A stretch of 64,000 nucleotides of DNA from Anaerolineales bacterium (GTDB lineage Bacteria > Chloroflexota > Anaerolineae > Anaerolineales > UBA11579). Position 1 is the stretch's first letter. The number at the start of each line of letters is the position of its first letter. The translations under genes were made by a program, and so were the position numbers. The notes under the pieces are model-generated. The model made no database searches. It had not been told where the DNA came from and worked only from the letters and a program-made list of their open reading frames with translations. Positions 1 through 8,214 of this stretch are shown piece by piece. The DNA is taken from contig JAHCIJ010000001.1 in NCBI GenBank assembly GCA_026129255.1, forward strand, positions 62,001 through 126,000, read 5' to 3'.

Positions 1-811
1 GCTGGCCGCGCGTGCTCTTGTGATAGTGAGCCGTAGCGCGCAACAACTCCAGGCGCGCCAGTTGGCTGGCGCTGGCTTGGTGGCGTTGTAGCAGCAGCGC
101 CGCGGCGTTGTAGTGCCGCAGGGCCGCGTCCGCCTGGCCTTCGGCCAGCGCGCTCAGCCCCGCCAGCGTGTGCAGTTGGCCGCGCGCCAGACTGGCCGGT
201 GCGGCCTGGATGGCCGCGGCCAACTGCTCCGATGCAGTGGAATATTGGCGGGCGAAGTAGGCCACGTAGCCCAGGGCAGCAAAGGCGTGCGCCTGCAGGC
301 CTTTGTGGCGCGTGGCGGCCAGCACCTGGGTGAGTTGCTGGGCGGTTTTGCTGGCGCGGGCAGGATCCTGCGAATGCACCAGGCACAGCCCGATCAGATT
401 GCGTGCTTGCAATGTGGGCAGGGCCAGCTGGCGCGCCAGGCGCAGTCCGCGTTGGAAGGCTTGTGCGGCCTGCGTACCGTCGTCCAGCAGCCAATACAGT
501 ACCGCTTGCTGGTAGTGCAGCTCAGCGCGCAGGCGGCTGGGTAGCTGCTTATTGCGCAGGGCTAGGACATACAACGGCAGCCAGTGGCCTGGTTGCGATT
601 GCGCCAGGCTAAAACTTTGGCTCAGTACGCGCGCCGCGCTGGCACGTATGCTGGCGCGTGTGCTGCTGAGCATCAAGCCATGCTGGATGGCTTGATGCAC
701 ATTGTTGGCGTCATTGCGTTGGGCGGAGATTGGCTGCACTGCCCAGAACGCCAGGTTATTGCGGATGGCTTCCAGCTGGCTGCTGCGTGCCCAGCGGCGG
801 TCAATCTTCAT
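1..811 (-). CDS. TPR-like helical repeat protein, cut by window edge
   Basis: An open minus-strand frame runs from an ATG at 811 to the first base of the window with no stop, giving at least 270 residues of N-terminal sequence. It is rich in Ala, Leu and Gln, with repeated helix pairs of TPR type (for example ALHYQQAVLYWLLDD, AHAFAALGYVAYFARQ, ALAEGQADAALRHYNAAAL). No signal peptide or membrane segment is seen. Its ATG lies inside the 3' end of the upstream NB-ARC gene (ATGAAGATTGA, 11-base overlap), so the two are translationally coupled. Together they look like a STAND-type regulator split into an NTPase and a TPR sensor chain. No catalytic motif is visible, and the C terminus is outside the window. 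Confidence 0.7.
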   Translation of the reverse strand, partial: MKIDRRWARSSQLEAIRNNLAFWAVQPISAQRNDANNVHQAIQHGLMLSSTRASIRASAARVLSQSFSLAQSQPGHWLPLYVLALRNKQLPSRLRAELHYQQAVLYWLLDDGTQAAQAFQRGLRLARQLALPTLQARNLIGLCLVHSQDPARASKTAQQLTQVLAATRHKGLQAHAFAALGYVAYFARQYSTASEQLAAAIQAAPASLARGQLHTLAGLSALAEGQADAALRHYNAAALLLQRHQASASQLARLELLRATAHYHKSTRGQ

Positions 812-2171
812 CAAGAATGTGTTGGCGCACGAAGCTGCGCGTGAGTTGGTGGATGCTGTAGCGCACGCTATCGGCGGAGCCGCTGGCTTCCAGCAGGCTG
901 CGGATGTGCAGCTCGCGGATGGCGTTGCGCAGCGCCGCGGCGCCTAGCCCGCTGATGGCGCGTAGCTGCGCCAGCCCGGCGCCTTCGGCGGCCACCAGCG
1001 GCATCGCCAGCAGCAGGCGGCGGCCATCGTCGCTCAGCGCCTGCCAGCTGGCCTGGTAGATGGCGGTATATAGCGCGGCGATGTCTGGCTGGCTGCGCTC
1101 CTGCAGCGCGTCAAGGATCGAGGTAATAGGCCAACTGTGCAGCAAGCCCACCGCCAGCTTGAGCGCCAGCGGGTTGCCGCCGGTGCGCGCATACAGCGCC
1201 GCGGCGTGTTTGCGCAGCGCGGGCAGGGCAGCCTCCAGCCCCACCTCGCGCGCCTGGTAACTCATCAACGCCAGCGCAGCTTTGGCGCTCAATTCGCCCA
1301 CGGGCAACGTATAGGCGCGTGCCAGCGCGGCGGGCAACTGGCGGCTGCATAGCAGGAAGCGGCTGGGGTTGGCGAAACTGTGCAGCCAATCCACCCAGGC
1401 CGGGTTGGCCAGCTCGCTGTCCACATCCTCCAGCACGATCAGGTGCGGCTGCAGCTTCAGGCGTTGTTGCAACGCCGCCAGCCGCTCGCTGGCGGGCAGG
1501 GTGGTGGGCAACAGGCGCCGACTTAGCTCAGCCAGCAGTGTGCGTTCACTGAGCGGCTGGCCTTCGGCGGCCTTGAGCCATAGGATGTGCGTATAGGGCG
1601 AATTGTCCAGCAAGTTGCGAGCGGCCTGGTTGGCCAGCGAGCTTTTGCCGATGCCGCCAATACCGGTGAGGCACACCACCCAGGGCAATTGCGGGCGGCG
1701 CAGCAGGCCGACCAGTTTCTTTTGCAGCGCGCTCACGCCCACCAGCTCACCAAAGCTGGCCGGCGGAAGGCTGGCCAGCAGCTGGCTGCGCCGCTGCTGG
1801 TGCACCTGCTGCTCCTGCGCCAGCAGCCAGTCTGCAAACCGCTGGATGGCGCGCTGCTGGTTGCGGTTCACCGTCTCCTGGCTGATCGATAGGCTGTGGG
1901 CGATCTCTTTGGCGGTCTCCTGCTCCACAAAGCGGCGCGTGAGCAGCTGGGCGTGGCCAGGGTGCTCGCTGCGGAACTCACGCAGCGTGCGGCGCACGAA
2001 CAGCTCCACCGAAGCGGGCGCCTTGCGGCCGGTGCGGCCTGGCTGGCTGCACACCTGCTCGTACAACTGCAGGCGCTCGAGGGCCGGGCTGGCGGCGGCG
2101 CGTTTGCTCAGGCTTTGCAAGGCTTGGTGGAGGTGTTTGGCAAATTGTGCAGTGGTGGTTTGTGCTGGCAC
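801..2171 (-). CDS. NB-ARC/STAND NTPase with sigma-4-like HTH
   Basis: 456 residues. An N-terminal helical region (about 75-115) carries an HTH resembling sigma-70 region 4 (ETAKEIAHSLSISQETVNRN). A P-loop NTPase follows: Walker A GIGGIGKSS at 170-178, Walker B-like LIVLEDVD, then a winged-helix-like C-terminal part (RELHIRSLLEASG). This order matches NB-ARC/AP-ATPase signal-transduction regulators, which oligomerise on nucleotide binding. The usual C-terminal sensor repeats are missing here but are encoded by the overlapping downstream gene. No substrate, ligand or target gene can be read from the sequence. It could be a transcriptional regulator or a defence-type STAND protein; no effector nuclease, TIR or protease domain is seen in the part available. 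Confidence 0.75.
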   Translation of the reverse strand: MPAQTTTAQFAKHLHQALQSLSKRAAASPALERLQLYEQVCSQPGRTGRKAPASVELFVRRTLREFRSEHPGHAQLLTRRFVEQETAKEIAHSLSISQETVNRNQQRAIQRFADWLLAQEQQVHQQRRSQLLASLPPASFGELVGVSALQKKLVGLLRRPQLPWVVCLTGIGGIGKSSLANQAARNLLDNSPYTHILWLKAAEGQPLSERTLLAELSRRLLPTTLPASERLAALQQRLKLQPHLIVLEDVDSELANPAWVDWLHSFANPSRFLLCSRQLPAALARAYTLPVGELSAKAALALMSYQAREVGLEAALPALRKHAAALYARTGGNPLALKLAVGLLHSWPITSILDALQERSQPDIAALYTAIYQASWQALSDDGRRLLLAMPLVAAEGAGLAQLRAISGLGAAALRNAIRELHIRSLLEASGSADSVRYSIHQLTRSFVRQHILDED

Positions 2172-2244
2172 GTATCTCGACCCGGGCCGTGCATTCTAAT
2201 CTCAAATGGCGGTGCACAAAATTGCTTTTGGTAAAATCCACTCA

Positions 2245-2263
2245 CTGGGAAACCTCTTCCCAG
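2245..2263 (+). promoter_or_regulatory. Hairpin in tatA leader
   Basis: CTGGGAA, a 5-base loop and TTCCCAG form a 7-bp stem. It ends 5 bases before the AGGAGG ribosome site (2268-2273) of tatA. A TAAAAT box at 2231-2236 lies just upstream. It may modulate access to the ribosome site or stabilise the 5' end; its function is inferred. Confidence 0.4.
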
Positions 2264-2277
2264 AGCAGGAGGTTGGT

Positions 2278-2445
2278 ATGTTCAGTGGTTGGGAATGGAT
2301 CGTTATCCTTATTATCGTCGTCCTCGTCTTCGGGGTCGGCCGCCTGGGCAAACTAGGTGGAGATCTGGGTGAAGGCATCCGCGCCTTCCGTAAAGGTTTG
2401 GCGGGCGAAGATGAGCCCAAGGACGAAGAAGACAAGAAGGCGTAG
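2278..2445 (+). CDS. tatA: Sec-independent translocase protein TatA/E
   Basis: 55 residues. A short periplasmic start and one membrane helix (WEWIVILIIVVLVFGVG) are followed by the Gly hinge, an amphipathic helix (KLGGDLGEGIRAFRKGL) and an acidic/Lys tail. This is the TatA/E layout; TatB proteins are longer. TatA multimers form the pore through which folded twin-arginine substrates cross the membrane. The ATG at 2278 is preferred over an in-frame ATG at 2206 because AGGAGG sits 5 bases before it and because family members begin at the Phe-x-x-x-Glu segment. It stands alone here; no tatC is in the window. Confidence 0.9.
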   Translation: MFSGWEWIVILIIVVLVFGVGRLGKLGGDLGEGIRAFRKGLAGEDEPKDEEDKKA

Positions 2446-2457
2446 CCGCGGCCCCGG

Positions 2458-2486
2458 TTGCATGGCTGCGTGATTCAGAGTACATT
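2458..2486 (+). promoter_or_regulatory. Probable sigma-70 promoter of amino-acid ABC operon
   Basis: TTGCAT (2458-2463), 17-base spacer, TACATT (2481-2486), 40 bases upstream of the lipoprotein start. Reasonable match to -35/-10 consensus; no start site data. Confidence 0.4.
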
Positions 2487-2526
2487 TGTTTTATCTCGTT
2501 TTAAACCGTTCCTAAGGAGGAACAAG

Positions 2527-3399
2527 ATGCAGAAAGTTCGCTTTACCCTTTTTGTTCTCATTGTTGGCGCCTTGGTGCTCACTGCCTGTGGGGCTGGCGG
2601 GGATCCGACGGTGCGTGGTGGCGAGTGTCTCGGCACGGCGGCCAACGCCATTGTTGACCTCGATTGCCGTCAGGTGACCATCGCCATTGAGAATGCATAC
2701 CTGCCCTTCAACTATGTGGATGCTGCCACCGGCGTTCCGGGTGGTTGGGACTACGATGCCTGGGATGAGATCTGCACCCGTTTGCACTGCACCCCGGTGT
2801 ACACCGAGGCTGGCTGGGACGGCATGATCCAGGCTGTGTCTGACGGTCAGTACGATGCGGCTGCGGATGGCATCACCATCACTGCGGACCGCTCCCAGAT
2901 CGTGGACTTCTCGATCGGCTACGTCAACATTGATCAGCGTCTGCTGGTGCGCGTTGACGAGACCCGCATCAACAGCATCGAAGACATCGTCAACGACTCC
3001 AGCCTGCGCCTGGGTACCCAGACCGGTACCACCAACTACGAGACTGCCGCCACCTACCTGCCCGAGGACCGCATTCAGGCCTTTGAGCAGTTCCCGTTTG
3101 CGGTGCAAGCCCTCGTATCCGGTGACATCGACGCCGTGATCATCGACGAGACCGCTGGCCAGGGTTACCTGGGTGAGAATGCCGATCTGCTCAAGCTGGT
3201 TGGCCCCTCCATGTCCAGTGACCAGCTCGGTTTCATCTTCCCCAAGGGCAGCTCTCTGGTTGACCCCGTCAACCAGGCCCTGCGCGCCATGGCGGCTGAT
3301 GGTACGCTGTCTGCCTTGAACGCGAAGTACTTTGGCGCTGACTTTGACGTCACCTATGACGACATCGGCCCTGGCGCCTACGGCGAAGACGGCGAGTAA
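2527..3399 (+). CDS. Amino-acid ABC transporter substrate-binding lipoprotein
   Basis: 290 residues. A signal peptide ends in the lipobox LTAC, so the Cys is probably lipidated and the protein anchored outside the membrane. The mature part is an SBP_bac_3 fold: [16 protein letters not shown] at the domain start, [13 protein letters not shown], the ligand-contact segment [20 protein letters not shown], and a C-terminal [13 protein letters not shown] signature. This is the polar amino-acid binding family. The start at 2527 has AAGGAGG 8 bases ahead; longer in-frame starts would destroy the signal peptide. It is first in an operon with the permease and ATPase downstream. The hairpin at 3450-3484 probably makes the binding protein more abundant than the membrane parts. 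Ligand identity is not deducible. Confidence 0.9.
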   Translation: MQKVRFTLFVLIVGALVLTACGAGGDPTVRGGECLGTAANAIVDLDCRQVTIAIENAYLPFNYVDAATGVPGGWDYDAWDEICTRLHCTPVYTEAGWDGMIQAVSDGQYDAAADGITITADRSQIVDFSIGYVNIDQRLLVRVDETRINSIEDIVNDSSLRLGTQTGTTNYETAATYLPEDRIQAFEQFPFAVQALVSGDIDAVIIDETAGQGYLGENADLLKLVGPSMSSDQLGFIFPKGSSLVDPVNQALRAMAADGTLSALNAKYFGADFDVTYDDIGPGAYGEDGE

Positions 3400-3449
3400 A
3401 CTGCGCTTCGTCTGATTTCTAGAAGTAACTCGCTTTGTGGAGTATAAAT

Positions 3450-3484
3450 AGCCGGTGTGCAGTCTCTGCACACCGGCTTTTTTT
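3450..3484 (+). terminator. Hairpin plus T-run between binding protein and permease
   Basis: AGCCGGTGTGCA, loop GTCTC, TGCACACCGGCT, then seven T. It is a textbook intrinsic terminator but lies inside the transporter operon, 11 bases before the permease start, so partial termination is the likely role. The permease ribosome site (CGGAGG) follows directly. Confidence 0.75.
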
Positions 3485-3495
3485 CTCGGAGGCCC

Positions 3496-4386
3496 ATGAC
3501 TCATTCCTCAGACATAGAACCCATTCCACCCGATGCGCCTTTGGCGGCCAAAGTACACAAAAGATCGCTGCAGGAGCGTATTGACGAATTTCCCTGGTGG
3601 ATGGGTGGTGTTTTTGTCATTGCGGTTGGGGCGTTTTATCTCGTAACCACCCAGGCCAGTTTTGGTGAGGCGCTCAACTTCATCCGTATTGGTATCGGCA
3701 TCACCATTACCACTACGCTATACGCCTACAGTATTGCGCTGGTACTGGGGCTGATCGCCGGGCTGGGGCGTATTTCCCGCAACGTGGTCATACGCAACCT
3801 GGCCACCTTGTACATTGAGTTGGTGCGCGGCATCCCCATCCTGGTACTTATTTTTTACATTGCCCTGGTAGCCGTGCCGGATTCGCTGGGCATCTTCAAG
3901 ACCTTAGGCGCCTGGCTGGACTCGATAGGGTTGGATTTCATCGGCGGGCCGCTGGCCAGCATCAATAATGATGCCATCCCGCTCAACGTGCGCGCCATCA
4001 TTGCGCTCTCGGTGACCTATGGCGCCTTTTTGGCCGAGATCTTCCGTGCCGGCATTCAATCCATCGGCCAAGGCCAGATGGAAGCGGCGCGCTCGCTAGG
4101 CATGAGCTATGCCCAGGCCATGCGCTACGTCATCTTGCCGCAGGCCATCCGCAACGTGCTGCCTGCGCTGGGCAATGATTTTGTGGCCATGGTGAAAGAC
4201 TCCTCGTTGGTGTCTGTGCTGGCCGTGCGTGATATTACGCAGGTGGCGCGCTTGTATGCTGGGCGCACCTTCCGTTTCCGTGAGGCCTATACCATTTTGG
4301 CCATCCTGTATCTGGGTATGACATTGATACTCTCTGTGTTGGTGAGAGTGCTTGAGAGGCGTTTGCATGGCAACAGCCGGAAATAA
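3496..4386 (+). CDS. Amino-acid ABC transporter permease (HisM/GlnP family)
   Basis: 296 residues. A cytoplasmic N-terminal extension of about 40 residues precedes several membrane helices. The family signature LIRGIPILV-type segment appears as [17 protein letters not shown]. The EAA loop that contacts the ATPase is [36 protein letters not shown] (written here only to locate it, about residues 195-230). It forms the translocation path for the ligand delivered by the 2527-3399 protein. ATG at 3496 follows CGGAGG. It overlaps the ATPase gene by 20 bases. Confidence 0.9.
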   Translation: MTHSSDIEPIPPDAPLAAKVHKRSLQERIDEFPWWMGGVFVIAVGAFYLVTTQASFGEALNFIRIGIGITITTTLYAYSIALVLGLIAGLGRISRNVVIRNLATLYIELVRGIPILVLIFYIALVAVPDSLGIFKTLGAWLDSIGLDFIGGPLASINNDAIPLNVRAIIALSVTYGAFLAEIFRAGIQSIGQGQMEAARSLGMSYAQAMRYVILPQAIRNVLPALGNDFVAMVKDSSLVSVLAVRDITQVARLYAGRTFRFREAYTILAILYLGMTLILSVLVRVLERRLHGNSRK

Positions 4387-5119
4387 AGCCATTATTGATA
4401 TCCGTAATCTGCACAAGTATTTTGGCAGCGTGCAGGCTTTGCGCGGCGTCAACCTGACGGTGGAGCGCGGCAAAGTGGTGGTGATCGTTGGCCCCAGCGG
4501 CTCAGGCAAAAGCACCTTGCTGCGCTGCATCAATCATCTGGAGGTGGAAACCGAAGGTGAGGTGTGGGTGGATGGCAAGCGCCTCAATGAGAAGAACAAG
4601 GACATCAACAGCATTCGGGCTGAGATCGGCATGGTGTTCCAGCTCTTCAACCTCTTCCCGCATCTGACGGTGCTGGACAACATCATCCTGGCACAGCGCG
4701 TGGTGCGCGGCCGCAGTAAGGATGAGGCCGCCCAAGTGGCGCGTGAGCAGCTCAAGCGCGTCGGCATCCCTGAGAAGGCGGATAGCTTCCCTGGGCAGCT
4801 CTCCGGCGGGCAGCAGCAGCGCGTGGCGATTGCGCGTGCGCTGGCGATGAACCCCAAGATCATGCTGTTTGATGAGCCCACCAGTGCGCTCGATCCCGAG
4901 ATGATCAAGGAAGTGCTGGATGTGATGCTGGCGCTGGCCAAGGAAGGCATGACCATGGTGTGCGTGACGCACGAGATGGGCTTCGCCCGTGCCGCTGCGG
5001 ATGAAGTGATCTTCATGGACAACGGCCTGATCGTTGAGATGGGCTCTCCGGCTGACGTGTTCAACAATCCCAAGGAAGAGCGCACCAAGCTGTTTCTTTC
5101 GCAGATCCTGGCACACTAG
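4367..5119 (+). CDS. Amino-acid ABC transporter ATP-binding protein (GlnQ/HisP family)
   Basis: 250 residues. Walker [11 protein letters not shown]-loop [13 protein letters not shown], signature [15 protein letters not shown], Walker [15 protein letters not shown], switch His in [10 protein letters not shown]. Order and spacing are those of the polar amino-acid importer ATPases. ATG at 4367 is preferred over a TTG at 4352: it has GAGAGG seven bases before it and gives a normal N terminus ([12 protein letters not shown]). It overlaps the permease end by 20 bases and closes the three-gene operon. A hairpin at 5143 follows. Confidence 0.92.
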   Translation: MATAGNKAIIDIRNLHKYFGSVQALRGVNLTVERGKVVVIVGPSGSGKSTLLRCINHLEVETEGEVWVDGKRLNEKNKDINSIRAEIGMVFQLFNLFPHLTVLDNIILAQRVVRGRSKDEAAQVAREQLKRVGIPEKADSFPGQLSGGQQQRVAIARALAMNPKIMLFDEPTSALDPEMIKEVLDVMLALAKEGMTMVCVTHEMGFARAAADEVIFMDNGLIVEMGSPADVFNNPKEERTKLFLSQILAH

Positions 5120-5142
5120 CTGCCAGCCGCTTTTGACCCCTG

Positions 5143-5176
5143 AATCGCCTGCGTGCATTGCACGCAGGCGATTTGT
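5143..5176 (+). terminator. Terminator after amino-acid ABC operon
   Basis: AATCGCCTGCGTG, 5-base loop, CACGCAGGCGATT: a perfect 13-bp stem, 23 bases after the ATPase stop. The T-tract is poor (TGTATT), so it may act as a weak terminator or a 3'-end stabiliser. Confidence 0.6.
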
Positions 5177-5225
5177 ATTCGGGAACAGGCACTCCACAAA
5201 GGGATAGGTGGTGCAGGGGAGGCCG

Positions 5226-5255
5226 TTGACCTGCCTACACAAAGAGGACTATAAT
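5226..5255 (+). promoter_or_regulatory. Sigma-70 promoter of peptide ABC operon
   Basis: TTGACC (5226-5231), 18-base spacer and a perfect TATAAT (5250-5255). This is the best consensus promoter in the window. The predicted start near 5262 gives an untranslated leader of about 100 bases before the binding-protein gene. Confidence 0.75.
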
Positions 5256-5256
5256 C

Positions 5257-5290
5257 AACTACCCAGTTGACAGGGTAGTTAAGGAGGTGA
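5257..5290 (+). promoter_or_regulatory. Operator/5' hairpin and orphan SD in peptide operon leader
   Basis: AACTACCC, 8-base loop and GGGTAGTT (5257-5280) form a perfect inverted repeat spanning the predicted transcription start. It could be an operator or a hairpin at the mRNA 5' end. It is followed at once by TAAGGAGGTGA (5280-5290), an 11-base perfect complement of the 16S 3' tail. No ATG, GTG or TTG lies at a usable distance after it; the true gene start is 74 bases further on and has its own AGGAG. Confidence 0.5.
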
Positions 5291-5363
5291 GGCTCAAGAC
5301 AGTCGTTTCACCTGGTTTATCAATAGCAGTGGACGGAGAAGTTCTTTTTTAGGAGAAATGTAT

Positions 5364-7031
5364 ATGAAGAAAACGAGCATGCTGTTTGCTCTGCTGGTGG
5401 CCCTAAGCCTCGTGCTGGCCGCCTGTGGTGCTGGTGGTTCCGGCGCCCCGGCGATCGAGGATGAGTTTACGGCCCTGGCCGAGTTTGAAGGTCTGAAGTT
5501 GGACGCCGGTAGCTGTGATTACGGCGGTAAGGTGCTTTCCATCGAAGCGGTGGACGAGCTGACCGTGGTCTTCACCCTGTGCAAGCCGGACCCGGCTTTT
5601 GAGGCCAAGATCGCCTTTACGCCCTTCGGCATTCAGCCGCAAGAGCACCTGGCCCGCACGGGCGGCTCTGGTGAGCTGCTGGAGAACCCCATCGGCACTG
5701 GCCCTTACATGGTGGCCGAGTGGGACCGCGGCAACCAGATCGTTTACACGCGCTTCAACGACTACTGGGGTGAGGCTGGCGCTGCCAGCACGGTGACCCT
5801 GCGCTGGTTGACTGAAGGCGCCGCCCGTCTGCAGGAGCTGCAGGCTGGTACGGCTGACTACGTGAGCAACCTCAGCCCGTCTGACTACGCCACGGTGCAG
5901 AATGACCCCAATCTGCAGATCCTGTACCATCAGAACCCCAACGTCTTCTACATTGGTTTCACCAACACGGCTGAGCCGTACGACAATGTAGATGTGCGCC
6001 GCGCCATTGCCCTGGGTATCGACTACCAGCGCATTGTGGACAACTTCTACCCCGATGGGTCTGAGGTTGCTTCTCACTTCACCCCCTGCGGTATCCCCAA
6101 TGGTTGTGAAGGCGAGTCCTGGTACACGTTCGACGCCGCGGCTGGCCGCGCTCTGCTGGCCGAAGCTGGTTACCCGGATGGTTTCACCACCCGCCTGTAC
6201 TACCGCGATGTGTTCCGCGTCTACCTGCCTGAGCCCGCTCGTGTAGCTACCGAGATCCAGGCGCAGCTGCAGGAGAACCTGGGCATCACCGTTGAGGTGG
6301 TCCCCATGGAATCCGGTGAGTTCATCGATGCTTCCACCTCCGGCAATCTGACGGATGGTATGCATCTGTTGGGCTGGGGTGCTGACTACCCGCACGTCAC
6401 CAACTTCATGGACTTCCACTTTGCGGCCAACAACCCGCAGTTTGGTAACGCCCATGCCGAGATCTACGGCCCGCTGCAACAGGCTTCCTCTGTTGCTGAT
6501 GTGTCCGCCGCTGCCCCGCTGTATGCTGCGGCCAACAATGCCGTCAAGGAGCTGGTGCCCCTGATCCCGGTGGCGCACGGCGCTGCGGCGCACGCGGCCC
6601 AGGCTTCCCTGCAGGGCGCGTACTACCCGCCCTTCGGCGCTCCGCAGTTCAACTTCCTGGACAATGGCACTGACAGCATTGTGTTCGTGCAGAATGCTGA
6701 GCCCATCAGCCTGGACTGTGCTGATGAGACCGACGGTGAGTCTCTGACCGCCTGCCAGCAGGTTGTTGAAACCCTGCTGGAGTACGGTAAGGACTCCGGT
6801 GCTACCTTCCCTGAGTTGGCCACCTCGTGTGACGCCAACGCGGACTCCACCGTGTGGACCTGCCACCTGCGTGCAGGTGTCAAGTTCCACGACGGTTCCG
6901 CACTGGATGCTGATGACGTTGTCGCCTCCTGGTCGCGCGGCTTGAATGCTGCCAGCCCGTACCACGTAGGCAACACCGGTAGCTTTGATTACTACGGCTA
7001 CCTGTGGGACAGCTTCATGAACGTTCCGTAA
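5364..7031 (+). CDS. Peptide ABC substrate-binding lipoprotein, circularly permuted
   Basis: 555 residues with signal peptide and lipobox (LAAC, Cys21). All conserved blocks of the DppA/OppA family (SBP_bac_5) are present, but in rotated order. NPIGTGPYMVAEW, normally about 110 residues after the early LRxGVKFHDG block, is at 108-120. The family's C-terminal part (LVPLIPVAHGAAAH) is at about 397-410. The family's N-terminal part follows: DSIVFVQNAEPISLD (437-451), then HLRAGVKFHDGS (501-512) and the loop ending SPYHVGNTGSFDYYGY. Old C and N termini are joined by FNFLDNGT. ATG 5364 is chosen because AGGAG is 8 bases before it; the ATG at 5358 is too close. It heads the peptide operon and presumably delivers peptides to the 7130-9159 permeases. 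Confidence 0.9.
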   Translation: MKKTSMLFALLVALSLVLAACGAGGSGAPAIEDEFTALAEFEGLKLDAGSCDYGGKVLSIEAVDELTVVFTLCKPDPAFEAKIAFTPFGIQPQEHLARTGGSGELLENPIGTGPYMVAEWDRGNQIVYTRFNDYWGEAGAASTVTLRWLTEGAARLQELQAGTADYVSNLSPSDYATVQNDPNLQILYHQNPNVFYIGFTNTAEPYDNVDVRRAIALGIDYQRIVDNFYPDGSEVASHFTPCGIPNGCEGESWYTFDAAAGRALLAEAGYPDGFTTRLYYRDVFRVYLPEPARVATEIQAQLQENLGITVEVVPMESGEFIDASTSGNLTDGMHLLGWGADYPHVTNFMDFHFAANNPQFGNAHAEIYGPLQQASSVADVSAAAPLYAAANNAVKELVPLIPVAHGAAAHAAQASLQGAYYPPFGAPQFNFLDNGTDSIVFVQNAEPISLDCADETDGESLTACQQVVETLLEYGKDSGATFPELATSCDANADSTVWTCHLRAGVKFHDGSALDADDVVASWSRGLNAASPYHVGNTGSFDYYGYLWDSFMNVP

Positions 7032-7067
7032 GCTCACGTTTCGTTTTTACACGAACCTGAGTTAACA

Positions 7068-7115
7068 AACGCGGGATGGGTGAGGCGAAGCAATTCGCCA
7101 AGCCCATCCCGCGTT
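7068..7115 (+). terminator. Intra-operon hairpin after peptide-binding gene
   Basis: Outer stem AACGCGGGATGGG / CCCATCCCGCGTT with an inner stem GGCGAA-GCAA-TTCGCC. There is no T-run. The position between the binding protein and the permeases suggests 3'-end protection or partial termination that keeps the binding protein in excess. Confidence 0.55.
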
Positions 7116-7129
7116 AGGCTCAACTTTCT

Positions 7130-8212
7130 ATGTCAAAGTACATTCTGCGCCGCATCCTTCTCACCATTCCGGTGATCTTGGGCATCCTGGTGGTGACCTT
7201 TGTTATCGCGCGGGCCATCCCCGGAGACCCGTGCCGTTCTGCGCTCGGCGAGCGCGCCACCGAGGCTGCCTGCAACGCCTTCAACGCGCGTATGGGCTTG
7301 GATAAGCCCATGATCGTGCAGTTGGGCATCTACATGCGTGAGATCCTGCTGCACGGCAATTTTGGTGACTCGATCCGTTACAGCCGCCCGGTCTCTCAAA
7401 TGATCATCGAACGCCTGCCGGTCACGCTGGAGCTGGGTTTTTCAGCGCTGTTCATTGCCGTGCTGGTGGGTGTGCCCATGGGCGTGATCTCGGCCGTGCG
7501 GCGCAACTCGGCTGTGGATGTCGCCACGATGGTAGGCGCCAACATCGGCGTCTCGATGCCCGTGTATTGGCTCGGGCTGATGTTGGCGTATGTCTTCGCC
7601 ATTTTGTTGAAGGACACACCGTTTTGGCTGGCGCCGACCGGGCGCCTGACGGCTGGCATCATCCCGGCTTCGTTCTACAATGTGTGGGGCCTGGGGCTGA
7701 CGCGTGGCACCAGCCTCTACATGGTGGCTGACTTTTTATCCAATTTTGTTTTCTTCAATGCACTTATTACCGGCCAGTGGAGCGTGCTTGTGGATGCGTT
7801 CCGCCACATGATCCTGCCCGCCATCGCGCTGAGCACCATCCCCCTGGCCATCATTGCGCGCATCACGCGCTCCAGCATGCTGGATGTGCTCGGCCGTGAG
7901 TATGTGCGTGCCGCCCGCGCCAAAGGCGTGGCCGAAAACCTGGTGATCCTCAAGCATGCGCTGCGCAACGCCTTGCTGCCGGTGGTCACGGTCATCGGTA
8001 TCCAGGTAGGCACCTTGTTTGCCGGCGCGGTGCTCACCGAGACCACCTTCGGCCTCTCCGGCGTGGGCCGTGCGCTGTTTGACGCCATCACGGGACGTGA
8101 CTACCCGATCATCCAGGGCTTCACCGTTGTGGTGGCGCTGGGGTATGTGATCGTGAATATGGTGGTGGACATTTCCTACGCGTATATTGATCCTCGCATC
8201 CGGCTGAAATAA
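7130..8212 (+). CDS. Peptide ABC transporter permease DppB-type
   Basis: 360 residues. N-terminal signature YILRRILLTIPVILGILVVT and AIPGDPC, several membrane helices, and the EAA loop (YVRAARAKGVAENLVILKHAL) before a final pair of helices. The closing segment TTFGLSGVGRALFDAITGRDYPIIQG is typical of DppB/OppB (about 310-335; located, not for quoting in full). A segment at about 165-220 (after the TM region near ILLKDTPFWLAP) is longer than in enteric DppB. ATG 7130 starts just after the intra-operon hairpin; no strong Shine-Dalgarno is seen. It pairs with the DppC-type gene two bases downstream. Confidence 0.9.
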   Translation: MSKYILRRILLTIPVILGILVVTFVIARAIPGDPCRSALGERATEAACNAFNARMGLDKPMIVQLGIYMREILLHGNFGDSIRYSRPVSQMIIERLPVTLELGFSALFIAVLVGVPMGVISAVRRNSAVDVATMVGANIGVSMPVYWLGLMLAYVFAILLKDTPFWLAPTGRLTAGIIPASFYNVWGLGLTRGTSLYMVADFLSNFVFFNALITGQWSVLVDAFRHMILPAIALSTIPLAIIARITRSSMLDVLGREYVRAARAKGVAENLVILKHALRNALLPVVTVIGIQVGTLFAGAVLTETTFGLSGVGRALFDAITGRDYPIIQGFTVVVALGYVIVNMVVDISYAYIDPRIRLK

Positions 8213-8214
8213 CT

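Noticed and set aside
801..2171. Defence-type STAND effector call
   Set aside because: No TIR, nuclease, protease or transmembrane effector is seen; only NTPase, HTH and TPR partner are supported.
3450..3484. End of the amino-acid ABC operon at this terminator
   Set aside because: Permease and ATPase follow at once with overlaps and no new promoter is evident, so partial read-through is more likely.
2512..3504. 330-residue minus-strand frame
   Set aside because: Antisense to the amino-acid-binding lipoprotein and without a family motif.
5403..7037. 544-residue minus-strand frame
   Set aside because: It lies exactly antisense to the peptide-binding lipoprotein, whose lipobox and family motifs are clear. 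Long antisense frames are expected in this high-GC sequence.
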